A stretch of DNA of 64,000 nt, from the NCBI RefSeq assembly GCF_000739735.1, contig NZ_BBJF01000025.1, positions 21,601 through 85,600 on the forward strand. Direction: 5' to 3'. The position numbers and the translations under genes are program-made. This DNA is from Paraburkholderia ginsengisoli NBRC 100965 (GTDB taxonomy: Bacteria > Pseudomonadota > Gammaproteobacteria > Burkholderiales > Burkholderiaceae). This document shows positions 17,073-25,439 of this stretch, one piece after another (the stretch's first letter is position 1; each line of letters begins with the position of its first letter). A model generated the notes under the pieces. The model ran no database searches, had not been told where the DNA came from, and saw only the letters and a list, made by a program, of their open reading frames with translations.

Positions 17073-18098
17073 GTGACATTTTCTATCTTTCGTTTGCTCG
17101 CCCGTGCGGCGTTGACGTCAGTGCTCGTCGTGAGCGCTGCCCACGCGCAAACCGCCACGAATGCACCGACGCCGGTGAAACTGCGGATCGGCTACCAGAA
17201 GTCGTCGACGCTCATCACGGTCCTGAAAGCGCGCGGCTCGCTCGAACAGGCGCTCGCGCCGCTGGGCGTGAGCATCACGTGGAACGAGTTTGCCAGCGGC
17301 CTGCCGCTGACCGAGGCGCTCAATGCGGACGCGGTCGACTTCAGCGCCGACGTCGCCGATACCGTGCCCGTGTTCGCGCAAGCCGCGCATGCAAGGTTTG
17401 TGTACGTCGCGCAGGAAGCGCCGTCGCCTGGCGCGCAGGCCATTATCGTGAAACGCGACGGGCCGCTGCATGCGCTTGCCGATCTGAAGGACCGACGCAT
17501 CGCGGTGACCAAGGCCGCGGGCAGCCACTATCTGTTGCTGGCCGCACTCGCCAAAGCGGGCCTGACGCCGGCCGACGCGCGCATCAGCTATTTGACGCCC
17601 GCCGATGGACGCGCCGCGTTCGAGCGCGGCAGCGTGGATGCGTGGATCACGTGGGACCCGTATGTCGCATCGGTCGATAAAACGCCGGACGTGCGCATCC
17701 TTGCCAACGTCGAAGGGCTCGCGTCGTATCAGCGGTACTACCTCGCGTCGAGCAGTTTCGCGGCGGCGCATCCCGAGGTGATCAGCACGCTGTTTGCACA
17801 GTTGACATCGGCAGGGGAATGGGTTCGCGCTCATCCCGGCGATGCGGCCAGGTTGCTCGCGCCGATCTGGGGGCTAGACGCACCGACGATCGAACGTGCG
17901 AATGGTCGGCGCAGCTATGCGGTGCGTGCGGTGGATGCGCAGAATTTCGGCGAGCAGCAGAAGATCGCCGACACGTTCTATCGCGCAGGACTGTTGCCCG
18001 CGCCGGTCGATACGACGACGGCGCTACGCTGGAACTTCACGACGAAGCGGGCTGAAGCGGCGGGCAGTTCGACGACGGCGGCCGCGTCCGGAGGATGA
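17073..18098 (+). CDS. Sulfonate-type ABC transporter, periplasmic binding protein (second copy)
   Basis: The protein has a signal peptide beginning TFSIFRLLARAALTSVLVVS and cleaved after AHA, then the SsuA pattern KLRIGYQKSSTLITVLKARG, ALNADAVDFSADVADTVPVF and LADLKDRRIAVTKAAGSHYL. DAWITWDPYVAS near residue 200 is typical of aliphatic-sulfonate binding proteins. GTG 17073 gives 341 residues and the best signal peptide; a TTG at 17049 is also possible. No permease or ATPase adjoins it, so it probably uses the importer at 8870-11570 or one encoded elsewhere. It converges with a second LLM monooxygenase gene. Confidence 0.85.
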   Translation: MTFSIFRLLARAALTSVLVVSAAHAQTATNAPTPVKLRIGYQKSSTLITVLKARGSLEQALAPLGVSITWNEFASGLPLTEALNADAVDFSADVADTVPVFAQAAHARFVYVAQEAPSPGAQAIIVKRDGPLHALADLKDRRIAVTKAAGSHYLLLAALAKAGLTPADARISYLTPADGRAAFERGSVDAWITWDPYVASVDKTPDVRILANVEGLASYQRYYLASSSFAAAHPEVISTLFAQLTSAGEWVRAHPGDAARLLAPIWGLDAPTIERANGRRSYAVRAVDAQNFGEQQKIADTFYRAGLLPAPVDTTTALRWNFTTKRAEAAGSSTTAAASGG

Positions 18099-18118
18099 GT
18101 CGACGCAAGACACACACA

Positions 18119-18147
18119 CGGCCCGTGTCGATTCGAGCACCGGGCCG
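18119..18147. terminator. Hairpin between convergent genes
   Basis: CGGCCCG and CGGGCCG form a 7-bp stem around a 15-base loop that can pair further through TCGA. It lies midway between two convergent stop codons and could terminate from both sides. There is no T-run. Confidence 0.4.
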
Positions 18148-18223
18148 GCGGTTCGCTTGCAGTTGAGAGCGAACCGGCGACGACCACCGTCAAGGCTCGC
18201 TCGCCAGAACGCCCGAAGCGCGT

Positions 18224-19582
18224 TCAGGCGTTCACCGTAAGCCCTGAGTCCGCACTCGCATGCGGGCTCACGGGACGTTGCAATCCAAAGTGATCGCGCA
18301 GCGTGCGTCCCTCGTATTCGCTGCGGAAAATGCCACGTTGCCGCAGAATCGGCACGACGCCATCGACGAAATCCTGCAAGCCGTCGGGCAACGCATCCGG
18401 CATCAGATTGAAGCCATCCGCCGCGCCGCCCTTGAACCACTGTTCGATATCGTCGGCAATCTGCTCAGGCGTGCCGACCACCACACGATGTCCGCCGCCG
18501 CCGGCCAGCGCTCGAATCAATTGACGCGCGGTGTAGCCGTGCGTCCGCGCTTGCGCAAGGGTCGCGTGAAAGAACGTGTGGTTGCCGTTGCCGCCACCCG
18601 GTAACGGCAGATCGTCGGGCAGGCGCTCGTCGAGCTTCAGCGTGTCGGCTGCCACGCCGAGCGTGCCGGCGAGCCGGTTGAGGCTGTAACTCCACGGAAT
18701 CAGATCGACCAGTTCGTCACGGCGACGCAAGGCTTCGGCCTCGGTCGCGCCGATGATCGTCGTCAGTCCCGGCAATACGCGAATCGCCTCCGGGCCCCGG
18801 CCGTAAGCCGCTGCGCGCGACTTCAGATCGCGCGCATATGCCGCCGATTCGTCGAACGACTGCGCGGCAGAGAACACCGCCTCCGCATGACGCGCGGCCA
18901 GTTCGCGACCGTCCGCCGAGCCGCCCGCCTGGATCAGCACCGGATGACCTTGCGTCGAACGCGGCAGATTCAATGCACCGGCGACGCTGAACCACTCGCC
19001 GCGATGCGCGACCGGATGCACCTTCGAGGTGTCGATAAAGCGTCCCGCCGCTTTGTCGCCGACTAACGCGTCGTCTTCCCAGCTGTCCCACAGCGCCTTC
19101 ACGAGCGACGTGAACTCGGCCGCGCGTGCATAACGTTCCGCATGCACGGGCACCGTATCGCGGCCGAAATTGCGGGCCGAGCCGAGATCGGCGGTCGTCA
19201 CCGCATTCCAGCCGGCGCGGCCGCCGCTGACGTGATCGAGCGTCGCGAACCGGCGCGCGATGTTATATGGCTCGTTGTAACTCGTCGACGCCGTGCCGAT
19301 CACGCCGATATGCGTCGTCGCCGCGGCGATGGCGGCGAGCAGCACGGTCGGCTCCAGTGCAGTGATCGGGCGGAAGTCGATCTGATCCGCGATCGACGCG
19401 TTGTCGGCGAGGAACACGGCGTCGAACTTCGCCGCCTCGGCGATCTGCGCGACGCGCACGTAGTGGGCGACGTCGATGAAGGCACGAGGATCGGCATCCG
19501 GAAGCCGCCATGCCGACGGCACGAACCCGGAGTGCAGGATGTTGACGTTCAGATGCAGGCGGCGGGGCGGGGAAGTATTCAA
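18224..19582 (-). CDS. LLM-class flavin-dependent monooxygenase (second copy)
   Basis: This is a second NtaA/SnaA/DszA-type FMN-dependent monooxygenase, with NVNILHSGFVPSAWRLPDAD at the N-terminus, AEAAKFDAVFLADNASIADQ, YNEPYNIARRFATLDHVSGG and HPVLIQAGGSADGRELAAR. Homologues begin close to the RLHLNVN stretch, so I place the start at TTG 19582 (452 residues); ATG 19663 would add 27 residues. It resembles the enzyme at 7435-8811 along its whole length, including the C-terminal SEYEGRTLRDHFGL. The adjoining sulfonate-type binding protein suggests an organosulfur or related substrate. Confidence 0.85.
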   Translation of the reverse strand: MNTSPPRRLHLNVNILHSGFVPSAWRLPDADPRAFIDVAHYVRVAQIAEAAKFDAVFLADNASIADQIDFRPITALEPTVLLAAIAAATTHIGVIGTASTSYNEPYNIARRFATLDHVSGGRAGWNAVTTADLGSARNFGRDTVPVHAERYARAAEFTSLVKALWDSWEDDALVGDKAAGRFIDTSKVHPVAHRGEWFSVAGALNLPRSTQGHPVLIQAGGSADGRELAARHAEAVFSAAQSFDESAAYARDLKSRAAAYGRGPEAIRVLPGLTTIIGATEAEALRRRDELVDLIPWSYSLNRLAGTLGVAADTLKLDERLPDDLPLPGGGNGNHTFFHATLAQARTHGYTARQLIRALAGGGGHRVVVGTPEQIADDIEQWFKGGAADGFNLMPDALPDGLQDFVDGVVPILRQRGIFRSEYEGRTLRDHFGLQRPVSPHASADSGLTVNA

Positions 19583-19888
19583 CCGGGTCTCGCTGATAGA
19601 AATGAATTGGCCGGCGACGCGCCGGGCATAGTCGTTCGATGGTAAGGGGCGGGTCCGTGGCATCGAAGCAAGAATTGGTGCTAACCATCTATTCATAGCT
19701 GCGTTAAGCGCCGGGAGTTGGGGCACAATGCCCAGAATCGCAGCGTCACCGGACCGTGCGAGTGTGCGTATGAGCAGTGGAGACCCTGATGCGCACGAGC
19801 TTTACCGATGGTCCTGACGCGCGCCGTGTTTATTACCGCAGAGTTGGCCCGGTTCAATTTCGACCTGCCGCGATCCGCCGAGAATGCA
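19583..19888. other. Divergent intergenic region
   Basis: This stretch separates the leftward monooxygenase gene from the rightward REC-histidine kinase gene. Frames run into it from both sides, but none has a better start than those chosen. It probably holds both promoters; I could not place them with confidence. Confidence 0.5.
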
Positions 19889-21022
19889 ATGAGCGATACC
19901 CCGCAGCCCCCGTTTTCCATTCTCTTCGTCGACGACGAGGAGATGTCGCGCAATCACTTCGCGCGCGCGATCCGCGCGGACTACAGCGTGCACGTCGCGC
20001 AGAGCGCGGACGAGGCGATCGATGTGCTGGGCCGTCACGGCGCGGAGATCGCCGTGCTGGTGACCGACTACCGGATGCCCGGCCGCGACGGCGACGACCT
20101 GCTGCGCCAGGTCGCGCACGAGTATCCGCAAATCGTGCGGATACTCGTGACCGCGTATGCCGACAAGGACATGCTGCTGCGCACGGTCAATACCGGCGAG
20201 GTCTTCCGCATCCTTGAAAAGCCGCTGCGCACGGAGAAGGTTCGCGAGGTGCTGCATCAGGCGATCGCACGCTACGCCGAGCGGGAAACGCGTCAACAGC
20301 GACTGCTGGCAATGGACGAGACGCTGGCGTTCCTCGCGCACGAGTTGAATACGCCGCTCGCGACGATCTCGCTGTTCGCGCGTTCCGTCGAAACGGACGT
20401 GGCCGAGCAATACGATCCGCAGCGTCAGCAGGAGATCGGTCACGCGGCGAGATCGATGCTGAACAACGCGCAGTATTGCCTGACGCTGATCTCGTCGTTC
20501 TGGGAGACGGTGCACCGGAGCGGCGGTCAGCAGTCCGTGTCGGAGGCCGGCATCCGCGAGGTCAGGGCGACGCGCCTGATCGCCACGCTGCTCGATACGT
20601 ACCCGTTCGTCGGGTCGCAGCGTGACGGGATCGACGTCGACGTGCGGGGCGATTTCGTCGTGCGGGCGATGCCCAATTGCGTGGCGCTCGTATTGTCGTC
20701 GCTACTGTCGAATGCGTTGCGCGCGCTGGAGGGCACGGCCGCGCCGTCGCTGCGCCTCGAAGTGGTGGACAGCCCCGAGCCGGAGATCCGCATGCGCGAC
20801 AACGGCCCCGGCATCGCGCCGGAGATCAAGGCGCGTCTGCTGCTCGACCCCGTCACGACTTACGCGGGCTCGGGCGGTCACGGGATGGGCATGATCTTTT
20901 GCAACCGCATCATGCAATCGTTCGGCGGCAACTTGCGGATCGACTCCGCGCTCGGCGAGGGGACCACGGTCACGATGGGCTTTCCCGCGCCGAAGGGGCG
21001 GTTGCAAAACGACGCGCAATGA
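19889..21022 (+). CDS. Response-regulator receiver fused to histidine kinase (PhcR/PhcQ-like), no output domain
   Basis: From ATG 19889 the 377-residue protein starts with a receiver domain (FSILFVDDEEMS, phosphoacceptor Asp60 in VTDYRMPG, Lys111 in ILEKPL). A kinase core follows: His151 in FLAHELNTPLATISLFARS, N-box LSSLLSNALRAL, G1-box MRDNGPGIAPE and G2-box SGGHGMGMIFCNRIM. It has no DNA-binding or enzymatic output domain and no membrane segment. A receiver followed by a kinase is the layout described for Ralstonia PhcR. It converges with the membrane hybrid kinase gene (21063-23627), 40 bases between stops, and probably exchanges phosphoryl groups with it. An upstream start at 19808 would add 27 unconserved residues. 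Confidence 0.88.
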   Translation: MSDTPQPPFSILFVDDEEMSRNHFARAIRADYSVHVAQSADEAIDVLGRHGAEIAVLVTDYRMPGRDGDDLLRQVAHEYPQIVRILVTAYADKDMLLRTVNTGEVFRILEKPLRTEKVREVLHQAIARYAERETRQQRLLAMDETLAFLAHELNTPLATISLFARSVETDVAEQYDPQRQQEIGHAARSMLNNAQYCLTLISSFWETVHRSGGQQSVSEAGIREVRATRLIATLLDTYPFVGSQRDGIDVDVRGDFVVRAMPNCVALVLSSLLSNALRALEGTAAPSLRLEVVDSPEPEIRMRDNGPGIAPEIKARLLLDPVTTYAGSGGHGMGMIFCNRIMQSFGGNLRIDSALGEGTTVTMGFPAPKGRLQNDAQ

Positions 21023-21062
21023 AGCCGGCGCGTCGCTCATGCTGTGCTTGCAGCTCACGCAG

Positions 21063-23627
21063 CTAATCGCTCAGCACATCCCGATGATCGCGACGTGCTT
21101 TGGCCGACACGTAATACGCGTGCAGCGCGTCGGCTGAACGCCCGCTCAACATGCCGAGTTGCGCGAGCCAGTCGGGCTCGGTCGGCCATTCGCCGGCAAT
21201 CACACGCGGATAGAGTTGCCGCGTGAAGCGATGCAGCGCCTTTGCGCCGATATTGCCGCTCACGCCGAGCAGCACGTGCAACGCGCCGTGCGTCGTTTTG
21301 ATGTCGAGCGCGGCGACGCTGGTCGTGAGTCGCGTCACCAGCGCGCGAATCTGCTCGATGCCGTTGAGGAACGATTCGTCGAGCAGATCGAGCGCGACCA
21401 GTTCTTCGAGGTGCTCGTCGTCGAGCAGTTCGTCGTCCTGGATCGGCGCAAGCTGGTCGGCGGGGAGCGTCAACGTCGCCGGCGAAGGCTGTTCCGCCGC
21501 CGCGGCCGCCGCAGCCGCGGCGTCTGCTGCCTGTTGCGCCGCGAACTGCCTCGTCAGGCTCGCGTACAGCGAACCCGCCTGCACGGGTTTGATGATGACT
21601 TCGTTCATGCCGGCGGCGCGGCACGCGTGCACCGATTCGGTATCCGACTGGCTCGTCAACGCGATGATCGGCACGCCGGCATACGCGTCGGTCCGCGCGC
21701 GTATCGACGCGGCGGTGTCGATGCCGCTCATGCCCGGCATGTTCATGTCCATCAGGATCGCGTCGATCACGCCGTCTTTCTGCAAGCAGGCCAGCACGGC
21801 CTGTGCATGCCCGGCCTCCAGCACGGTCGCTCCGCAGCGCTCCAGATAGGCCTTGGCGACCAGTCTGCTGTACGTGTCGTCGTCGGCCACGAGGATCGCT
21901 TTGCCGGCGAAGTCGTCGGAGAGCTGGCTCAGATGATGCCGATTGCCGTTTTCGAAGAGCGCCTGCAACGCGCTGATCAACGCCTGCACGCCGGCCGACT
22001 TGCTGATGATTTCATCCATGCCGGCGCGGCGCGCATGCACACGCACCGCATTGCCGGGCTCCGCCGTGTACGCGGCGATCAGCACGCTGCGATTCGGGCA
22101 CGCGTGATCGGCGCGAATGCGTTCGGTGGCGGCATAGCCGTCGAGAACCGGCATGCTGATGTCCATCAGCACGAGATCGTACGGCGACGACTCACGCAGC
22201 GTCGTCAGCGCGAGCGCGCCGTTTTCCGCTTCGCTCACATAGGCGCCCGCCTTCGTCAGCGCGAGACGGGTTCGGGCCCGCTGACCGGCGTCGTCGTCGA
22301 CGATGAGGATGCGCTTGTCTTTGAAGACCGGCGCGGCGCGCTCGAAAATCCGGCGCTCGTAGTCGTCGACTTCGTCCTTCGACACGGGCGGGAAGCGCAG
22401 CGTGAACTCCGTGAAGCTGCCCACTTCCGCCTGGCAGGCAATGCTGCCGCCGAACGCACGCATGGCGCGTTGGCAATACGCGAGCCCGAGCCCCGTGCCG
22501 CCCGGATTGCCCGCCGAGCGAAACGGCTCGAACAGATGCGGCAGGATTTCGGGCGCAATGCCCGCGCCCGTATTGCGCACGATCACCGATTGCTGGTCGA
22601 CCGTGAGCGTCAGCGTCGCCTGCGGATGCATGGCGATGTGATACAGCGCGTTCTTGATCAGATTGAACAGCGTGAACAGATAAACCGTTTCGTCCACCTT
22701 GAAGACGAAATCTTCCTTCACCACGAGGCGGACTCTGGCGCGCGCCTTGTCGTCGTCGAAGCCGTATTCTTCCAGCGCCTTACGCGTGGTCGCCGCCGCA
22801 TTCAGATAGATCAGCCGGTCCGGGCGGATCGGCTTGGCGCTTACTTCGTCCAGCGTCATCGCGATGATGCGCAGGCCGCGCTCGATCGACAACTGGCCAT
22901 GCGCGAGATGGCCGTACAGCGACGCGGCGCTTTCATGCGACAACGCGGGCGCCGGATTGGCCCCGGTTGTGGCGGGCAGCGCGTCTTCGATGCGGTCCAG
23001 AACGTGCCGCAACTGGGCGAGCGGATTGCGCATCTCGTGCGCGATCGAACCCGCGAGCGCCTGCAAAGCGCGGTTTTTCTCGACGAAGATGCGGCCCTTG
23101 CTGATCGCGTGGCTGAAGGCCATGCTGCACAGAACGACCACCGGCATGACCGCGAGATTGGACCGGTCTTCCACGTCGAGCACGATTGGCACGGGCGACG
23201 TTGCGATTGCGGCCAGTGACCCGGACAAGGCACCAATGCCGATACAGGCCATCAGCAGAAACGGATTGTCGATACAAAGCGCCAGAATGAAGACCATCAT
23301 GACTTCGGTCATCATCCACATGGTGGAGAATGAATTCCTGACCGTAAGAAATGTGCAAACGAACGGCAATACGTAAATCAGCGCGCAATGCCAGTAAATC
23401 AGCAGGAAATGGTTGAACCGCTTTGGCCAGTACGCCTGAAAAAGCAATGGAATACAGACGAGCGCCGCGCTCAATCGGAGCAGAAGATTGTCGTATGGCT
23501 GCGGCAGGACATAGGTCCACACGAAGTAATAGATGGGATGGCACAGGAGGCCGAGTGCGCCGCCCCATCGAATTGCAAACCTGCTTCGTTCCAGCATATC
23601 CCGCATGCTCTCGCGCGATACCGCCAT
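21063..23627 (-). CDS. CqsS/LqsS/PhcS-like membrane hybrid histidine kinase (6TM-HK-REC-REC-HPt)
   Basis: The 854-residue protein starts with about six transmembrane helices (residues 20-175). The signature GLLCHPIYYFVWTYVLPQPY closely resembles the N-terminus of CqsS, the Vibrio CAI-1 receptor, and its relatives. Then follow H-box SIAHEMRNPLAQLRH (His197), N-box Asn326, catalytic core to about 412, receiver 1 (Asp489 in LMDISMP), receiver 2 (Asp627 in LMDMNMP, Lys680), an Ala-rich linker and an HPt domain (His784 in LHVLLGVSGNIGA). All phosphorelay residues are present. CGGAGG precedes the ATG, 16 bases after the acyl-ACP-reductase-like gene, so the two form an operon. It is a strong candidate for a receptor of a diffusible hydrophobic signal. 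Confidence 0.9.
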   Translation of the reverse strand: MAVSRESMRDMLERSRFAIRWGGALGLLCHPIYYFVWTYVLPQPYDNLLLRLSAALVCIPLLFQAYWPKRFNHFLLIYWHCALIYVLPFVCTFLTVRNSFSTMWMMTEVMMVFILALCIDNPFLLMACIGIGALSGSLAAIATSPVPIVLDVEDRSNLAVMPVVVLCSMAFSHAISKGRIFVEKNRALQALAGSIAHEMRNPLAQLRHVLDRIEDALPATTGANPAPALSHESAASLYGHLAHGQLSIERGLRIIAMTLDEVSAKPIRPDRLIYLNAAATTRKALEEYGFDDDKARARVRLVVKEDFVFKVDETVYLFTLFNLIKNALYHIAMHPQATLTLTVDQQSVIVRNTGAGIAPEILPHLFEPFRSAGNPGGTGLGLAYCQRAMRAFGGSIACQAEVGSFTEFTLRFPPVSKDEVDDYERRIFERAAPVFKDKRILIVDDDAGQRARTRLALTKAGAYVSEAENGALALTTLRESSPYDLVLMDISMPVLDGYAATERIRADHACPNRSVLIAAYTAEPGNAVRVHARRAGMDEIISKSAGVQALISALQALFENGNRHHLSQLSDDFAGKAILVADDDTYSRLVAKAYLERCGATVLEAGHAQAVLACLQKDGVIDAILMDMNMPGMSGIDTAASIRARTDAYAGVPIIALTSQSDTESVHACRAAGMNEVIIKPVQAGSLYASLTRQFAAQQAADAAAAAAAAAEQPSPATLTLPADQLAPIQDDELLDDEHLEELVALDLLDESFLNGIEQIRALVTRLTTSVAALDIKTTHGALHVLLGVSGNIGAKALHRFTRQLYPRVIAGEWPTEPDWLAQLGMLSGRSADALHAYYVSAKARRDHRDVLSD

Positions 23628-23643
23628 CAGGCCTCCGTTGACA

Positions 23644-24870
23644 TTACGACCCCATCAGTTCGGGGTTGCTGCGTTGTTGCGTTCCGAGGTTGATCGGCGA
23701 GCCGTTTTTCCGGTGGAAAGGACCGACCGAAAACCCGTACTTCTTCAGGAGACTGTGAGTATACGAGACCGACCACACGGGCGGGCTGCCGATGATGAAA
23801 TCGGAAGCGATCCCTTCCTGCCAGGCCGAATAGCCTTCGGCGAAACAGGTGTAGCAATCGCGGGCGGACGGCAGCCTGAAGGGGAAGGTGGTGTCGAGTC
23901 CGGCGGGACCACGGGCGAAGCACTCAATATATAGCGTCTCGTCGCGCGACGCGAGTTCGGCTTCGACGCTCGCCGCCCGCGGATGGGAGTCGTCGATCCA
24001 GAACTGCGCGCGCCGCAGGTCGGATGCGGTGAGGTAGGGCACGCTGGTGCTGCTCGCGAGGATCGCGCCGTCGAATTGCGGCAACGGGGTATCCGGGCTG
24101 AACGTATGCACCGACACCCGCGACTTGCCCAGCAGATCCGACGCCAGCAGTTCCTTGGCCTGCGCGGTGAGCAGGTTCACCTTGTCCGGCAGGTCGATCA
24201 GAATCAGCTCCTTCGGCGCGTCCTTGTAGAGCAGGTACTTAGCCACCGTCGTGCCGAGCTGGCCGGCCGCACCGAAGAGCGCGAGCCGGGACTTGCCGAA
24301 GTCGAGATCGAGTTCGGTACAGCAATGGATGGCCCAGTCCTTCAGCATTGCCGCCGTGGCCGCATGACCCGTGGTGATGTGCGGCGGCTTCGTATGTCGC
24401 GGCAGGGCGCCATAGTTGCAGGCATACGGCGTGGACGCACCCATCGCCACCATGTTCAGGCCGGCCTGTCTCGCCAGTTCCAGCGCCGGGAAGAATTGCG
24501 TTTCGCGGAATCGCTTGATGCCGCGCGGACTGCCGAGCCACATTTCAAGCGGCACCGGACAGGCGATATTCGCCCCAATGACCTGAGATCCCGAATAGAT
24601 AGGCGACGCAATAAAAGGTCTGGTGTTCCAAAGCTCCTCTTCAAACGCCGCATTTCTGTGTTTGACGTTATGAAAAGAAAATGAAAGCGTATCCCAGTCC
24701 GTCGCGTGAAACAGAAAGCCCACCCCGCCATGCCCCCCGGGCAGATTATCCCGGATCTGTTCCGGGTGATTGGTATGTTTTAGCGCCAGCGGCGCGCTAT
24801 TCAGATGCAAATTCAACGCGGCGTGCTGTTCGGGTTGGGTCGACACTTCCTTGAGAAGAGAAGTTTTCAT
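23644..24870 (-). CDS. Acyl-ACP reductase (AAR)-like Rossmann-fold enzyme
   Basis: This 408-residue protein has three blocks in the order seen in cyanobacterial long-chain fatty acyl-ACP reductase. Block 1 is MGASTPYACNYGALP (near 142) with ITTGHAATAAML (near 165), as in AAR LGGFT...TTGNTHTAY. Block 2 is the nucleotide-binding LALFGAAGQLGTTVAKYLL (near 196). Block 3 is CYTCFAEGYSAW (near 339-350), whose Cys342 aligns with the AAR catalytic Cys in ACFAEA. AAR makes fatty aldehydes from acyl-ACP with NADPH. No aldehyde-deformylating oxygenase is nearby. Instead it precedes the CqsS-like kinase in one operon, so it may make or modify the kinase's signal. I prefer ATG 24870 over 24882 because GGGA lies upstream. 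The family call rests on motif layout, not on a search. Confidence 0.72.
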   Translation of the reverse strand: MKTSLLKEVSTQPEQHAALNLHLNSAPLALKHTNHPEQIRDNLPGGHGGVGFLFHATDWDTLSFSFHNVKHRNAAFEEELWNTRPFIASPIYSGSQVIGANIACPVPLEMWLGSPRGIKRFRETQFFPALELARQAGLNMVAMGASTPYACNYGALPRHTKPPHITTGHAATAAMLKDWAIHCCTELDLDFGKSRLALFGAAGQLGTTVAKYLLYKDAPKELILIDLPDKVNLLTAQAKELLASDLLGKSRVSVHTFSPDTPLPQFDGAILASSTSVPYLTASDLRRAQFWIDDSHPRAASVEAELASRDETLYIECFARGPAGLDTTFPFRLPSARDCYTCFAEGYSAWQEGIASDFIIGSPPVWSVSYTHSLLKKYGFSVGPFHRKNGSPINLGTQQRSNPELMGS

Positions 24871-25439
24871 TGGTGGTCCCATTGGTTGAAATTACGCTGC
24901 AAAAACAGCGCAGTGTCGTCAGTCGAAAAATGACGGGCGATCTCAACTCTAGAGAAAAGTGGTGGTGTGTGCCCGTCTGTTCGTTTACACAGCATGAGTC
25001 GGCTGTCGAGTGAGCCTGTTCGTCGGAGTCGTTATCGATGAACTGGAATGCGGAGAGGAATCGACTAGACGCGGCGCGTCGGTGCTGTCGCCGGTCGGCA
25101 TTTTTTCCACATGCCGGAGACGGGACATGCGCCGCGATCAAATCGAGCGGCAGTGCGATTAAAACGGAATGCATGACCGGACAATCATGTGGGGGTCCCG
25201 TTTGCGCGGACACGGAGGGCGGCGGCGAGATCCGCGTGTCCCACACTGTAATACCGACTCGACGCATTCGTCCGGGCTGGCACGGATTACGGGCGTTCGG
25301 CGGCGATCCCTGCCGCACATATGCGAAGGGCCGCTTCTTCTGGCGGCCCTTCGTTCGCGCACTCTCACTCATGTCGTCGCATTCGTGCTTCGACCGTTTC
25401 TTTTTTTACTGACCGGACGTCACCGCCGCCGTCACCCAC
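24871..25439. other. Intergenic region upstream of the signalling operon
   Basis: I see no credible gene here. Long frames on both strands lack family resemblance and overlap known genes. The region should contain the promoter of the leftward acyl-ACP-reductase-like/kinase operon and the end of the upstream pldA transcript. The stretch 24890-25010 is AT-richer than its surroundings and is the likely promoter area. A strong hairpin lies at 25324-25353. Confidence 0.5.
25324..25353. terminator. Perfect 11-bp hairpin downstream of pldA
   Basis: CGAAGGGCCGC (25324-25334) pairs completely with GCGGCCCTTCG (25343-25353) around an 8-base loop. It lies about 90 bases past the leftward pldA stop. It has the strength of an intrinsic terminator but no adjacent T-run on either strand. 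Confidence 0.6.

Noticed and set aside
21159..23219. Long rightward open frame opposite the CqsS-like kinase
   Set aside because: It is the antisense of a gene with clear kinase, receiver and HPt motifs; Arg/His-rich composition is typical of shadow frames.
24797..25372. Leftward 191-codon frame upstream of the AAR-like gene
   Set aside because: It overlaps the start of the AAR-like gene, is low in family-like features and has no ribosome site.
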